From contig NCAT01000009.1 of NCBI GenBank assembly GCA_002255575.1, positions 1-64,000 on the forward strand: 64,000 nt of DNA, in the 5' to 3' direction. The position numbers and the translations under genes are program-made. This stretch comes from Acidocella sp. 20-57-95. Its GTDB lineage: Bacteria > Pseudomonadota > Alphaproteobacteria > Acetobacterales > Acetobacteraceae. Below, piece after piece: positions 25,535 through 34,840 of the stretch (within the stretch, counting starts at the first letter, position 1; each line of letters begins with the position of its first letter). The notes beneath the pieces are model-generated. The model was not told where the DNA came from. It searched no databases and saw nothing but the letters and a program-made list of their open reading frames with translations.

Positions 25535-26932
25535 ATGCAGCTTTTTAAATCCCCACGCGCAAAAATTGAAACAATGCCAACCGATGATGCGCCAATGTCG
25601 CTGGCGGTTCTGGAGTTTCAATCACCCACGGCCGCCATTCTGGCGCGCCCGATGCCGAATTCGGCTCGTTATTCGAATTTTATTATCACCGCGATGGTCT
25701 TCATCACCCTGATTGGGGCGGCCTTTATAAAAGTCGATAAGCTTGTCACCAGCCCCGGGAAGTTGATTTCATCGGCACCGACCTTGATCATTCAGCCTTT
25801 TGGTGGCGGGATTATTGAAACGATTAACGTGGAAGAGGGCCAAATCGTCCGGAAAGGTGATGTTCTTGCCACGCTTAACCCAACTTTTGCCGCAGCAGAT
25901 TTAACGGCATTGACAGCGCAGGAGCAGGCTTACAGCGCGCAGGTGGCACGCTTGCAGGCGCAGGAAAATGGTACGCCATATAATCCAGATCCGGAAAATC
26001 CTGCCTCAGCTTTGCAGATGGAAACCTATAATCAGCAGCAAGGGCAATATAATTTCACGATCGAAGGGTACGCTCAAAAAATCAACCAATTACAAACCCA
26101 GATTTCCGGGTTTCAGGAGCAGGCGCGCTATTATCAACAACGGCTCGGCATCGCGAGCAATGTTGAAGGTATGCGCAAAGACCTTCAACAATTACAGGTT
26201 GGTAGTAAGCTCGACACGCTGGCAGCCACTGATGATCGGGTCAATATTCAAAGCGGGCTTGCGAACGCGCAGTCATCGGCCGCCGCGGCAGAACGCGAAT
26301 TGGCTGCCCAAATAGCCGAGCGAGATAGTTTCGAGCAGCAATCAAAAGCGACAATTTCGCAACAATTATCAGACGCCATCAATAGCCTCACGCAGGCTGA
26401 GCAAGCTTTGGTCAAAGCCAAGCTGAATGACCAGTTGATCACGCTCAAGGCGCCGCGGGATTCTGTGGTGCTATCAGTTGCCAAAGTGTCGGTAGGATCG
26501 GTCATGCAATCGGGTGAGTTACTGATGCAACTCGTCCCCATTGACGCACCGTTTGAAGTGCAAGCTGATGTCAATGCGGCTGATTCTGGCTATGTGCATC
26601 CAGGTGAAAAGGTGAATATTAAGTTTAATACTTTACCATTTTTGCAATATGGCCAAGCCGAGGGCACGGTATTAACGGTTAGCCCAGACAGTATTAACCC
26701 ATTGGACCAAGCAAGCGGTGGCCCAACGATTCCAGGGTCCGAACAAACATCCTTGTTTTATCGCGCGACGATTTCGATTGATGTCATCAATCTCCATAAC
26801 ACACCGCCAGGTTTTGAGATCGTCCCGGGCATGCCCCTCTCGGCTGATATCAAAGTCGGCACACGCAGCGTTCTAGGCTACTTTACCCGCCAATTCATGC
26901 CGGTGGCCTATGAAAGCCTGCATGAACCATAA
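25535..26932 (+). CDS. HlyD-family type I secretion membrane fusion protein
   Basis: A 465-residue periplasmic adaptor from the ATG at 25535, which has GGGAG eight bases upstream; a TTG at 25529 is also possible. One membrane helix lies at about residues 47-67 (NFIITAMVFITLIGAAFI). A lipoyl-like half follows (PFGGGIIETINVEEGQIVRKGDVLATL), then a long coiled-coil region rich in Gln/Ala (about 125-290). The beta-barrel part contains LKAPRDSVVLSVAKVSVGSV and PFEVQADVNAADSGYVHPGEKVNIKF. It links the ABC transporter to an outer-membrane channel, which is not encoded in this window. Confidence 0.93.
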   Translation: MQLFKSPRAKIETMPTDDAPMSLAVLEFQSPTAAILARPMPNSARYSNFIITAMVFITLIGAAFIKVDKLVTSPGKLISSAPTLIIQPFGGGIIETINVEEGQIVRKGDVLATLNPTFAAADLTALTAQEQAYSAQVARLQAQENGTPYNPDPENPASALQMETYNQQQGQYNFTIEGYAQKINQLQTQISGFQEQARYYQQRLGIASNVEGMRKDLQQLQVGSKLDTLAATDDRVNIQSGLANAQSSAAAAERELAAQIAERDSFEQQSKATISQQLSDAINSLTQAEQALVKAKLNDQLITLKAPRDSVVLSVAKVSVGSVMQSGELLMQLVPIDAPFEVQADVNAADSGYVHPGEKVNIKFNTLPFLQYGQAEGTVLTVSPDSINPLDQASGGPTIPGSEQTSLFYRATISIDVINLHNTPPGFEIVPGMPLSADIKVGTRSVLGYFTRQFMPVAYESLHEP

Positions 26933-26968
26933 GCTGCGTCTTGATGCGGCCCGCAGAGGCATGATGAA

Positions 26969-28786
26969 ATGAAGCCGGGGCTTCATTTACGCGACAGGCT
27001 GGCAGCGCGCAGCCCGGAAAAAGCCCTGGCACGCGCTAAGGAGCTGCGGGCTAACGGTGCGCATGAGCGCGCATTTGCGTTGTTCAGCGTGGCGGCCGAG
27101 GCGGGGCTGCCAGAAGCTTGCCATCAACTAGGGCTATATTATCTCCAGGGTCTCAGTGTCAGCCGTAATGTAATCGAGGCGGGGCGTTGGTTTACCCGTG
27201 CCGCGGAAGCTGGGTTAACCGAGGCACAGAGCCATTTGGCGAGCCTGCATTTATTCGGACTGCCGAGCCACCTAGTCAGCGGTGCAGGACAATCGCTTTT
27301 TGCGCAAGTTGAAACAACCGGCACGGATTTTGATGGGGCAATTAAATGGGCGCGGCTGGCGGCTGAGGCAGGGTCGCTCGAAGCGCAAACGGTGCTTGCC
27401 TATATTTTGGCCAATGGTCCACCACATTTACATAATATCGAAGAAGCTGAGCGCTGGTATGAAAAAACTGCCCGTGCCGGGTCGGCGCAAGGCCATCTCG
27501 GCTATGGGTTGATCCTGCTCCGCCGTGCCGAAACTGGTGAAGCCACGGTGGCGGCGGTCGATGAGATACGGCTGGCAGCGGATGCCGGAATCCCGATGGC
27601 GCATTATTATCTTGGCCTGGTTTATGAAAAAGCCATTGGTATTTTGCCTGATCTTACCAAGGCGGCCGAGCATTATCGCCTGGCAGCGGTCGGCGGGGTG
27701 CGCAACGGCCAAGCCAAGTACGGGGTATTTTTGCTGGAAGGGCGCGGGATTAAAGCGAATGCGGTGGAGGGCGAGACTTGGCTGCGCCGCGCCGCGTTGG
27801 CCGGCGATGCCGACGCCGCCGCACTGGTTGGCAATTTATATGCGCGTGGTGGTCATTTACCACCGAATTATGCCGAGGCCGCCATGTGGTTTCGCCGCGC
27901 CGCCGAAGCCGGTAACGCGACCGCCGCCCGTGCGCTGGGCATGTTGTATCTGACCGGTGCTGGCACCACCCGAGACCCGGACGAAGCCGCAAAATGGTTT
28001 ACCCAGGCCGCCGAAGCCGGTGATGCGATTGCCCAGGCCGATCTGGCGACGTTATTGCGCTCAGGTGCCACAGATGACCGTCTCACCACGCCACCGCCCG
28101 TTCATCAATGGTTTGAAGCGGCAGCGGAATCCGGCGATTTAATCGGTGCGTATAATTACGGTGTCTGCCTAGCTGAAGGCGTTGGGGTGCCGCGGAATGA
28201 TGAAAAAGCGGCTTTTTGGCTGAAGCGTGCCGCCGAAGGAATTGTGAACGCGCAATATTGGTACGGGCGCATGTTGCTGGAGGGCCGCGGCGTGCCGGCT
28301 GACCCGGTCGCGGCACGGCAGTGGCTGACACGGGCGGCGAATATTGGTTTTACCGATGCGCTGGTGTTGCTGGCCGAAATGAATGTGAATGGCCGGGGCG
28401 GCAAGCGCGACCACGAAGCTGCGAGATTATTATTCGAGCGCGCCGCACAGAATGGCCATAGCGGCGCGATGTTTGCGCTTGGCGCCTTGCATGGCGGCGG
28501 CCATGATATTCCCACCGACCGTGACACGGCCATTAGCTGGTTCCGGCGCGCCGCCGAGCTCGGCCACCCGATGGCAGCACTGATGCTCGGGAGGTATTTG
28601 CACAGAGGCTTGGTTGGCGCCGCCGACCCGGTAGCGGCAGTGCCGTGGTTACAACAGGCACTGGCGCAAGGGGTGGCAGAAGCTCAACTTGACCTGACAG
28701 AAATCGCCACGAACACCCCATCCGCTCTCGCACAAACCCCGGCACCGCCGAATAATGCCCTACCCTATCGCGCCGCCGGTGAATAA
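26969..28786 (+). CDS. Sel1-like repeat protein
   Basis: A 605-residue protein built almost wholly of about fifteen Sel1/TPR-like repeats with the consensus A..WF.RAAEAG...A...LG. Examples are EAGRWFTRAAEAGLTEAQ, EAAMWFRRAAEAGNATAA and TAISWFRRAAELGHPMAA. There is no clear signal peptide or membrane helix, so it is probably cytoplasmic. Sel1 proteins act as scaffolds for protein complexes. Its place 36 bases after the HlyD gene and just before a large glycosyltransferase suggests a role in the same secretion or glycosylation pathway, which is inference only. Confidence 0.9.
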   Translation: MKPGLHLRDRLAARSPEKALARAKELRANGAHERAFALFSVAAEAGLPEACHQLGLYYLQGLSVSRNVIEAGRWFTRAAEAGLTEAQSHLASLHLFGLPSHLVSGAGQSLFAQVETTGTDFDGAIKWARLAAEAGSLEAQTVLAYILANGPPHLHNIEEAERWYEKTARAGSAQGHLGYGLILLRRAETGEATVAAVDEIRLAADAGIPMAHYYLGLVYEKAIGILPDLTKAAEHYRLAAVGGVRNGQAKYGVFLLEGRGIKANAVEGETWLRRAALAGDADAAALVGNLYARGGHLPPNYAEAAMWFRRAAEAGNATAARALGMLYLTGAGTTRDPDEAAKWFTQAAEAGDAIAQADLATLLRSGATDDRLTTPPPVHQWFEAAAESGDLIGAYNYGVCLAEGVGVPRNDEKAAFWLKRAAEGIVNAQYWYGRMLLEGRGVPADPVAARQWLTRAANIGFTDALVLLAEMNVNGRGGKRDHEAARLLFERAAQNGHSGAMFALGALHGGGHDIPTDRDTAISWFRRAAELGHPMAALMLGRYLHRGLVGAADPVAAVPWLQQALAQGVAEAQLDLTEIATNTPSALAQTPAPPNNALPYRAAGE

Positions 28787-28822
28787 TTTTGGCGTTGCAA
28801 TGACCCTGCCTCTCTCCCTCAG

Positions 28823-31744
28823 ATGGGCGGGAACTGCGCGGCTGGTGCTGACTTGAAACGCCCCCCTGAAAATGTTGCGTCAGCCGCCGCCGCTTGGACC
28901 AATGGTCAGACCGCCGCCCGGCTAGGTGTTTACCAAACCGCTTTGCTCTGGCTTGAACGTGCCTGCCGCCTCGCGCCTAACGATCCGCGCATCTGGCTTG
29001 ACCTTGCCAATGCTAAAATTGCCATGAACAGCGCTACGCAACGGCGTGAGGCGATTGAAATCCTGAATAAGCTGACCGCAACGCATGATCATGCCCCGCT
29101 TGAGCTGGCACTCCTCACCGCGCATCAATTGCAAGGTGACAGCGCCGCCGCAGCAGCTGCACTCGCGAAATTACTGCAACGACATTGCGTGCCGGATGAT
29201 CCGGCTTTTGCAGATGCCGCTGAACTGATCACCAAAGCAGTCGGCGGGCCAGGCTGGTGCGGCTTGCTGGGCTCCGGGGTGTTGAAAATTTCCGCAGCAC
29301 CGGGCCTGAAACTTATTTTTCTGATGGATGGTAACCTCGCGAACTTACCCGTTAGCAAGGCCGGCTATCTGGCGCCGCCATCGGGTATTTTAAGCATTCT
29401 GGCCGGCGGCAAAGAGCTGACGGGGAGCCCGCTCAACCTGCGGGAATTGCAGCGTGTTGAGGGGCTAGTCTCGGTGGTGGATGGCGTGTTGGTCGGCTGG
29501 GCGCATCGCCCGGCAGCATCCTCCACCAAGCCGAGCTTAGTGATTACCGACGCCGCAGGCAAAACCATCGATGTGGTGTTTGGCGCCGCGATGACGCCCG
29601 ACGAATCCTCGCCCTTTGCGCAGCGCTGGAGCTATGCGCTGTTGGCCGAGAAGCTGCGCGGCCTGACCCCGCCTTTGCACATCACCGGGCCAGATGGCAG
29701 CGAGATTATGGGTAGCCCGCTCGACCCGGCGTTATTCCAACCATTGCAGCCAGTGCCGGCCAGCTTTACGGGCGCGGCGGTGAAACTGTTGCCCGAGCGC
29801 CGACCGCTTGCGATCATCGTGCCGGTTTATCGCAACGAGGCGGTCACACGGGCGTGCCTAGCTGCTTTGCAGGCCGCCAAACCGGCAGGAGCGGAAATTA
29901 TCGTTATCGACGATGCGACACCCGAACCTATGCTCGCCGCCTGGCTGGATGACCAGGCAGCAAAGAAAACGATCCGCCTGATCACTCAACCGCGCAATCT
30001 GGGCTTCCCCGCGGCAGTGAATGCCGGGTTCGAAGCGGCGCAAGGACGCGATGTCCTGTTGCTGAACAGCGATACGCTGGTGCCACCGGGTGCTATCGAA
30101 GCCTTGGCAAACGCCGCCTATGCGGCATCTGACGTCGGCAGCGCCACGCCATTTTCAAACAACGCAACAATATTGAACTACCCCAAGCACAATGCCGCGA
30201 ACCCGATGCCGGATTTGGCGACCGCCAGCGCCCTGCAAGACGCTGCCGGTGCCGCCAACGGGGCAGATATTTGTGAGATTCCGACGGCGGTTGGATTCTG
30301 CATGTATATTCGTCATGATTGTTTAGCTGCCACCGGCGGGTTCCGGGCGGAATTATTCGGCCAGGGCTATGGCGAGGAAAATGACTGGTGCTTACGGGCC
30401 CGCCACCGAGGTTACCGGCATGTGGCAGCGACTGGCGCTTATGTGGCTCATGAGGGTGGTGCGTCGTTCAAGGCGGCCAGCCGGGCTCTCAATATCCGAA
30501 ATGCCCGTACCCTAACCCGGCTCTATCCAGGCTATGACCAGCTGATTGCTGGTTATGCCAAAGCTGACCCATTGGCTGCCGCGCGCTACCGGCTTGATGT
30601 TCAGCGCTTTCAGCAAAACCGTGGTGCGGTGAGTGGCGCGGTGTTGCTGATTTCCCATAATCATGGCGGCGGGGTTGCGCGCATTATCGCGACCGAAATG
30701 CAAAAAATCCGCAACGCGGGGCAACGCCCCCTGCTGTTGGTGCCGGGTGCGCCGGATGACTTGGAAAACACCCCCTTCCCTTGGGACGCTGAACTCACTG
30801 ATCATGTGCCCGGCGATTACCCGAATTTGCGGTTCAAATATCTGGCCGACCGGGATGCCTTGCTGAATTTGCTGCGCGCGGAATCCGTCAGCCATGTTGT
30901 ACTGCATCACGGGCTCGGGCATCACGCCGGCATCCGCGAGCTTGCCACTGACCTTGGCCTGCCACAGGATATTGTGATCCACGATTATGCCAGCTTCTGT
31001 CCGCGCATTAATTTGCTGAGCCAATCCAGCCTTGGCGCACCGCTGCGCTATTGCGGCGAACCTAATATTGGCGCCTGCGTCACCTGCGTTGAATTGTCCG
31101 GCGACGAAACTTATGAGGGGTTGGGGCCTGCCGCGCTGGTGGAGCGTTCAGCCCAGGAATTTGCCAAAGCACGGCGCATAGTTGCCCCCTCAGCCGATGC
31201 GGCCATCCGCATTAGCCGGCATTTTCCGGGCGTGCGGCCGGTTGTTACGCCTTGGGAGAATGATGCAGCGCGGGTGAATTTGCAGCCACCCGGCAGGGGA
31301 CGCCGCCGTATTGTGATTATTGGCGGGATCGGACCGGCTAAAGGCTACGACCTGCTAATTGATTGCGCCCGCGATGCCGTAGCACGCCAACTGGAGCTGG
31401 AATTTGTGATCGCCGGAGCCAGCGCCGATGATGAGACATTACTGAAGACCAGCAGGATTTTTGTAACCGGCGCCTATACCGAGGGTGAGGCAACAAAAGT
31501 AATCCAGTCTTTGCATGCTGACCTCGCATTCCTGCCATCGATCTGGCCAGAGACTTGGTGTTTTGCCCTGAGCGAAGCTTGGCGTGCCGGATTATACAGT
31601 ATTGCTTTTGACCTCGGCGCGCAGGCTGCGCGCTTGAAAGCCACCAGACGCGGCGTGCTTTTGCCACTGGGGCTGCCGGTACCGCGTATTAACGACATTC
31701 TGCTCAATTGGCAGCCACACCCGGGCGAGGCTGCGGCGTTTTAG
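28823..31744 (+). CDS. Large multidomain glycosyltransferase (TPR + GT2 + GT4-like)
   Basis: A 973-residue protein. Residues about 20-130 look TPR-like (YQTALLWLERACRLAPNDPRIWLDLANA). A middle module (about 190-300) has the VVDGVLVGWAHRPA block seen in some acetobacterial glycosyltransferases. Residues about 330-590 are GT2: LAIIVPVYRNEAVTRACL, EIIVIDDAT, and a LLNSDTLVPPG DXD-like motif near 413. The C-terminal 360 residues resemble GT4: LISHNHGGGVARIIATEM and IVIIGGIGPAKGYDLLI. Two transferase folds in one chain suggest sequential sugar additions to a polymer or a protein. No clear ribosome binding site precedes the ATG. Confidence 0.88.
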   Translation: MGGNCAAGADLKRPPENVASAAAAWTNGQTAARLGVYQTALLWLERACRLAPNDPRIWLDLANAKIAMNSATQRREAIEILNKLTATHDHAPLELALLTAHQLQGDSAAAAAALAKLLQRHCVPDDPAFADAAELITKAVGGPGWCGLLGSGVLKISAAPGLKLIFLMDGNLANLPVSKAGYLAPPSGILSILAGGKELTGSPLNLRELQRVEGLVSVVDGVLVGWAHRPAASSTKPSLVITDAAGKTIDVVFGAAMTPDESSPFAQRWSYALLAEKLRGLTPPLHITGPDGSEIMGSPLDPALFQPLQPVPASFTGAAVKLLPERRPLAIIVPVYRNEAVTRACLAALQAAKPAGAEIIVIDDATPEPMLAAWLDDQAAKKTIRLITQPRNLGFPAAVNAGFEAAQGRDVLLLNSDTLVPPGAIEALANAAYAASDVGSATPFSNNATILNYPKHNAANPMPDLATASALQDAAGAANGADICEIPTAVGFCMYIRHDCLAATGGFRAELFGQGYGEENDWCLRARHRGYRHVAATGAYVAHEGGASFKAASRALNIRNARTLTRLYPGYDQLIAGYAKADPLAAARYRLDVQRFQQNRGAVSGAVLLISHNHGGGVARIIATEMQKIRNAGQRPLLLVPGAPDDLENTPFPWDAELTDHVPGDYPNLRFKYLADRDALLNLLRAESVSHVVLHHGLGHHAGIRELATDLGLPQDIVIHDYASFCPRINLLSQSSLGAPLRYCGEPNIGACVTCVELSGDETYEGLGPAALVERSAQEFAKARRIVAPSADAAIRISRHFPGVRPVVTPWENDAARVNLQPPGRGRRRIVIIGGIGPAKGYDLLIDCARDAVARQLELEFVIAGASADDETLLKTSRIFVTGAYTEGEATKVIQSLHADLAFLPSIWPETWCFALSEAWRAGLYSIAFDLGAQAARLKATRRGVLLPLGLPVPRINDILLNWQPHPGEAAAF

Positions 31745-31775
31745 CGAGCGCCTCTCCTGTGGCTTCTTTGTTAAT

Positions 31776-31796
31776 GAACCGGAACGGGTCCGGTTC
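31776..31796. repeat. Perfect palindrome upstream of the ChW-like gene
   Basis: GAACCGGA (31776-31783) and TCCGGTTC (31789-31796) form an 8-bp stem with a five-base loop, and a further GAACCGG half-site occurs near 31836. No T-run follows. It may be an operator or a weak terminator of the glycosyltransferase gene. Confidence 0.5.
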
Positions 31797-31945
31797 AACA
31801 ACAAAATTTGATCATGTCCACGTTGGAGCGGGATATGAACCGGGATAATGTCTACCCGTACCAAATCAGATATATTCGTTCGGCATTTCTTGTGTTTTTT
31901 AGAGTCTGTGCATAGGTGCCCGTATAAGCTCTTGATTAGAGGATT

Positions 31946-32791
31946 ATGATTTTGTCCGCCCAGCAAACCAACAAGCCGACCGAGCCACCAGCCTCCAATC
32001 AGACTGCTGCCACGAATATGATACAGGAGTTGAAAGTCTCAGGCCATTTGATGGCGCTGCCAGCCGGGTTGTTTTGTATCATGAATGAACCCGCACCCGG
32101 CAGCGCGCAGCATGGCGGTATGCCGGGCGTGCGCATTTCGCCGCCGCCGATGAATGGGCAAAATGTTGAAATTATAAGCTTCCGCCCTGATGGCTGGCTG
32201 TCCGGTATGGGCGATGCCGCCTTGGTGCGCGTTATTCGTGGCCCGGCGCAGATTATGGTGACGGTCTATCAATCACCCAACCAGCCAGACTCGGCACCCA
32301 AGTTGCAGGTGCGGCAGTTGCTGGCGGGCGGTGATATGCCCGTCGCGCAGGCTCTGGGCCAGCCGCCTGCGCCGGTGCGCATGGACGTTATGGCGCATAT
32401 CCAAACCCGCGGTGATGTGGGCGCTAAATTCGGCGAGCGTTTGGGCATTCAGGGCAGCCAGCATTGGATTGAAGGATTTGCGATCGCCGCGCCAGAGGGT
32501 GTCAGCCCGGCTGACCTATCTTATCAAGGCGTGCTTGGCCGGGGCTGGCTTTCACCTTGGGTGGAGGCCGGTGAATATTGCGGCTCGCGCGGCATGGCCT
32601 TGCCGCTACTCGGGCTGCGCGTGCGGTTGACGGGGGAAGCGGCTGCGAAATATGATTTGACCTGTGCGGCTAGTTTCATTGATGGCGTGAGCATCGGGCC
32701 GGTGGGATCTGATGAGACATGCGAGAGTGAGAGCCTGGCTGCGCTTGAATCGATCCTCATAACGCTGACCCCAAAGCGCACAGATCGCTGA
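31946..32791 (+). CDS. Unrecognised protein with three ChW-like units
   Basis: I do not recognise a characterised homologue. The 281-residue chain has a low-complexity N-terminus, no signal peptide, and a C-terminal half of three repeats resembling hydrophobic-tryptophan (ChW) units. Unit 1 is HIQTRGDVGAKFGERLGIQG..WIEGFAI (about residues 151-182). Unit 2 is YQGVLGRGWLSPWVEAGEYC..LLGLRVRL (about 192-230). Unit 3 is SFIDGVSIGPVGSDETC..LESILITL (about 240-275). ChW domains were described in clostridial surface proteins; the match is my inference by eye. AGAGG seven bases before the ATG supports the start. It sits between two glycosyltransferase genes. Confidence 0.8.
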   Translation: MILSAQQTNKPTEPPASNQTAATNMIQELKVSGHLMALPAGLFCIMNEPAPGSAQHGGMPGVRISPPPMNGQNVEIISFRPDGWLSGMGDAALVRVIRGPAQIMVTVYQSPNQPDSAPKLQVRQLLAGGDMPVAQALGQPPAPVRMDVMAHIQTRGDVGAKFGERLGIQGSQHWIEGFAIAAPEGVSPADLSYQGVLGRGWLSPWVEAGEYCGSRGMALPLLGLRVRLTGEAAAKYDLTCAASFIDGVSIGPVGSDETCESESLAALESILITLTPKRTDR

Positions 32792-32807
32792 AACCGGGGC
32801 AGGCAAT

Positions 32808-34148
32808 TTGAAATTCCTGTTCGTTCATCAGAACTTTCCTGGGCAATATCTGCATATTGTCCGCAGCCTGCTGGCTGATAATGAAGCACGCCCCGGTACC
32901 CATGAAATTGTTTTCATGACGGAGCCGAACGCCAATAATCTGGTTGGCGTCCGCAAGGTAACATATGCCAAGCCGCCTTTGGCCGTGGCTGGCGTGCATC
33001 GTGATGCGCATGATTTCGACATGGCGATGCGACGTGCGGAAGCTTGCGCAGCGGGTGCGCGGCAGATTAAAAAACTTGGTTTTGTCCCAGATATCATCAT
33101 CGGCCATCATGGCTGGGGAGAGATGCTGAATTTATGCGACGTGTTTCCCGGCGTGCCGATCCTCGGCTATTTCGAGTTCTTTTATCAAACCGAAAATTCC
33201 GACGTCAATTTTGACCCAGAATTCATCACAGCACAGGAACGTTTTGCCGGCGTTCGTGCCAAAAATGCAATCAATCTGGCGGCGCTCGCGCTGGGTGAAC
33301 ACGGCCAGGTGCCAACGGTTTGGCAGAAAAGCACCTACCCGGACTGGGCGCAGCCTGGCATCACTTTGCTAAAAGAAGGCGTTGATCTCAGCCTTTGCAA
33401 GCCCGCCGCAGCGCGCGCCAAACGAAACTTACAGGTCGGCAAAATTAATGTAACGGCGCAGCAGAAACTCATCACCTACGTGGCGCGTAACCTGGAGCCG
33501 TATCGCGGCTTTCACACCTTTATGCGGGCGTTACCGGCCATTCTCAAAGCACGGCCCGATGTTGTGGTCTCTGTGGTGGGGGGCGATGAGATCAGCTATG
33601 GCGCGCCGCACCCAAATGGCCCTTGGCGCGAGGTACTACTGGCGGAGTTGCAGGGGCAGATTGATCTCGACCGCGTGCATTTTCCCGGCAAAATTCCTTA
33701 TGATGACCATTTGGCGCTGCTGAAGAGGTCAGACGCGCATGTTTATTTGTCTTATCCATTTGTGGCCTCCTGGTCGCTGCGCGAGGCGCTGGCGTGCGGC
33801 TGCTTGGTGATTGGCAGCGATACGCCGACGGTAACGGAATTCGTGAAACACCGTAAAAATGGTTTGGTGACCTCGGCTTTGGACCATACGGCCTTGGCTG
33901 AGACGGTTTTAATGGCGTTGGAAAGCCCGAAACTGACCGCGCCCTTACGGCTGGCGGCCCGCGAGTTTGCCGAAAAACATCTTGACTTGCAGGATTATCT
34001 GGCGCGCTATCGCCGTCTGATTGAAAAAGTGGCAGGCAAAGCTTTAGCCGACGCACCAATCAAGGCGGTGAGGCCGAAAGCCGCTGCGCCCCAAACAGCG
34101 CCGGCAGCGTCGCCGCAAGGCAAGGCGAAGCCGAAACAGGTGGCGTGA
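32808..34148 (+). CDS. Glycosyltransferase family 4
   Basis: A 446-residue GT4 enzyme with a TTG start and GCAGG just upstream. The N-terminal half starts KFLFVHQNFPGQYLHIV, typical of a lineage of GT4 proteins. PDIIIGHHGWGEM follows. The C-terminal half has YVARNLEPYRGFHTFMRALPAIL, VSVVGGDEISYG and the catalytic EALACGCLVIGSDTPTVTE (E-x7-E type). A lysine/alanine/proline-rich tail lies after about residue 410. It probably acts on surface glycans or glycoprotein. It overlaps the DUF374 acyltransferase gene by GTGA, so the sugar and lipid genes are translationally linked. Confidence 0.9.
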   Translation: MKFLFVHQNFPGQYLHIVRSLLADNEARPGTHEIVFMTEPNANNLVGVRKVTYAKPPLAVAGVHRDAHDFDMAMRRAEACAAGARQIKKLGFVPDIIIGHHGWGEMLNLCDVFPGVPILGYFEFFYQTENSDVNFDPEFITAQERFAGVRAKNAINLAALALGEHGQVPTVWQKSTYPDWAQPGITLLKEGVDLSLCKPAAARAKRNLQVGKINVTAQQKLITYVARNLEPYRGFHTFMRALPAILKARPDVVVSVVGGDEISYGAPHPNGPWREVLLAELQGQIDLDRVHFPGKIPYDDHLALLKRSDAHVYLSYPFVASWSLREALACGCLVIGSDTPTVTEFVKHRKNGLVTSALDHTALAETVLMALESPKLTAPLRLAAREFAEKHLDLQDYLARYRRLIEKVAGKALADAPIKAVRPKAAAPQTAPAASPQGKAKPKQVA

Positions 34149-34840
34149 CGGGGAACGCTGCCAGTGCTACCGCCGGGCAGATGTTAAAGCGGATCATGCA
34201 ATCTCAATCAGTCCAAAATGCCATGGCACGGCTGGCGGCGCGCTATCTCGATTTCGTGGCCATGACCACGCGCTGGCAGATCGAGGGCAGTGCGAATTTG
34301 GCCACGTTTGCTGGTGGCCCGCCTTGCATCGTAGCGTTCTGGCACGAAACTTTGCCTGCTATGCCGATATTTTGGCGGCGCGCCCGCACGTCACGGCCGG
34401 CCAGCGTGCTGGCAAGCCGCCACCGGGACGGACAGTTGATCGGGGCGGTTGTAAAATATTTTGACATTGATGTGGTCGCGGGTTCGTCTTCGCGCGGCGG
34501 TGCGGCGGGATTGCGCGCGCTGGTGAACGGGTTGAAGGCAGGCCAACATGTGGGGCTGACGCCCGATGGGCCACGCGGGCCGCGTAGAGCCGCCGCACCG
34601 GGCGTTGCCCAGCTGGCGGCCCTGAGCGGTGCGGCGGTGCTGCCATGTGCGGCCAGCACCAGATGGGGCATTCGGCTGAAATCCTGGGACCGCATGCGGT
34701 TTCCGCTGCCGTTCGGGCGCGGCATATTGGTCTGCGGCGCGCCTATCCTGGTCGAGCGCAATGGCTGGGAGAGAGCGATTGCTGTCATTGAAACAGCGTT
34801 GACCACCGCCATTACGCGTGCAGAGTCGGTCTTAGAATGA
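34145..34840 (+). CDS. DUF374 lysophospholipid-acyltransferase-like protein
   Basis: A 231-residue protein of the DUF374 branch of the LPLAT superfamily. IVAFWHETLPAMP replaces the usual HX4D box region, as in this family (F-W-H). VLASRHRDGQLIGAVVKYFDIDVVAGSSSRGGAAGLRAL and GLTPDGPRGPRR are the other signature blocks. Members probably acylate lipid A or another envelope lipid, and the adjacent waaA and lpxK support that. It is coupled to both neighbours: GTGA with GT4 and ATGA with waaA. The exact acyl acceptor is not known. Confidence 0.9.
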   Translation: MTGNAASATAGQMLKRIMQSQSVQNAMARLAARYLDFVAMTTRWQIEGSANLATFAGGPPCIVAFWHETLPAMPIFWRRARTSRPASVLASRHRDGQLIGAVVKYFDIDVVAGSSSRGGAAGLRALVNGLKAGQHVGLTPDGPRGPRRAAAPGVAQLAALSGAAVLPCAASTRWGIRLKSWDRMRFPLPFGRGILVCGAPILVERNGWERAIAVIETALTTAITRAESVLE

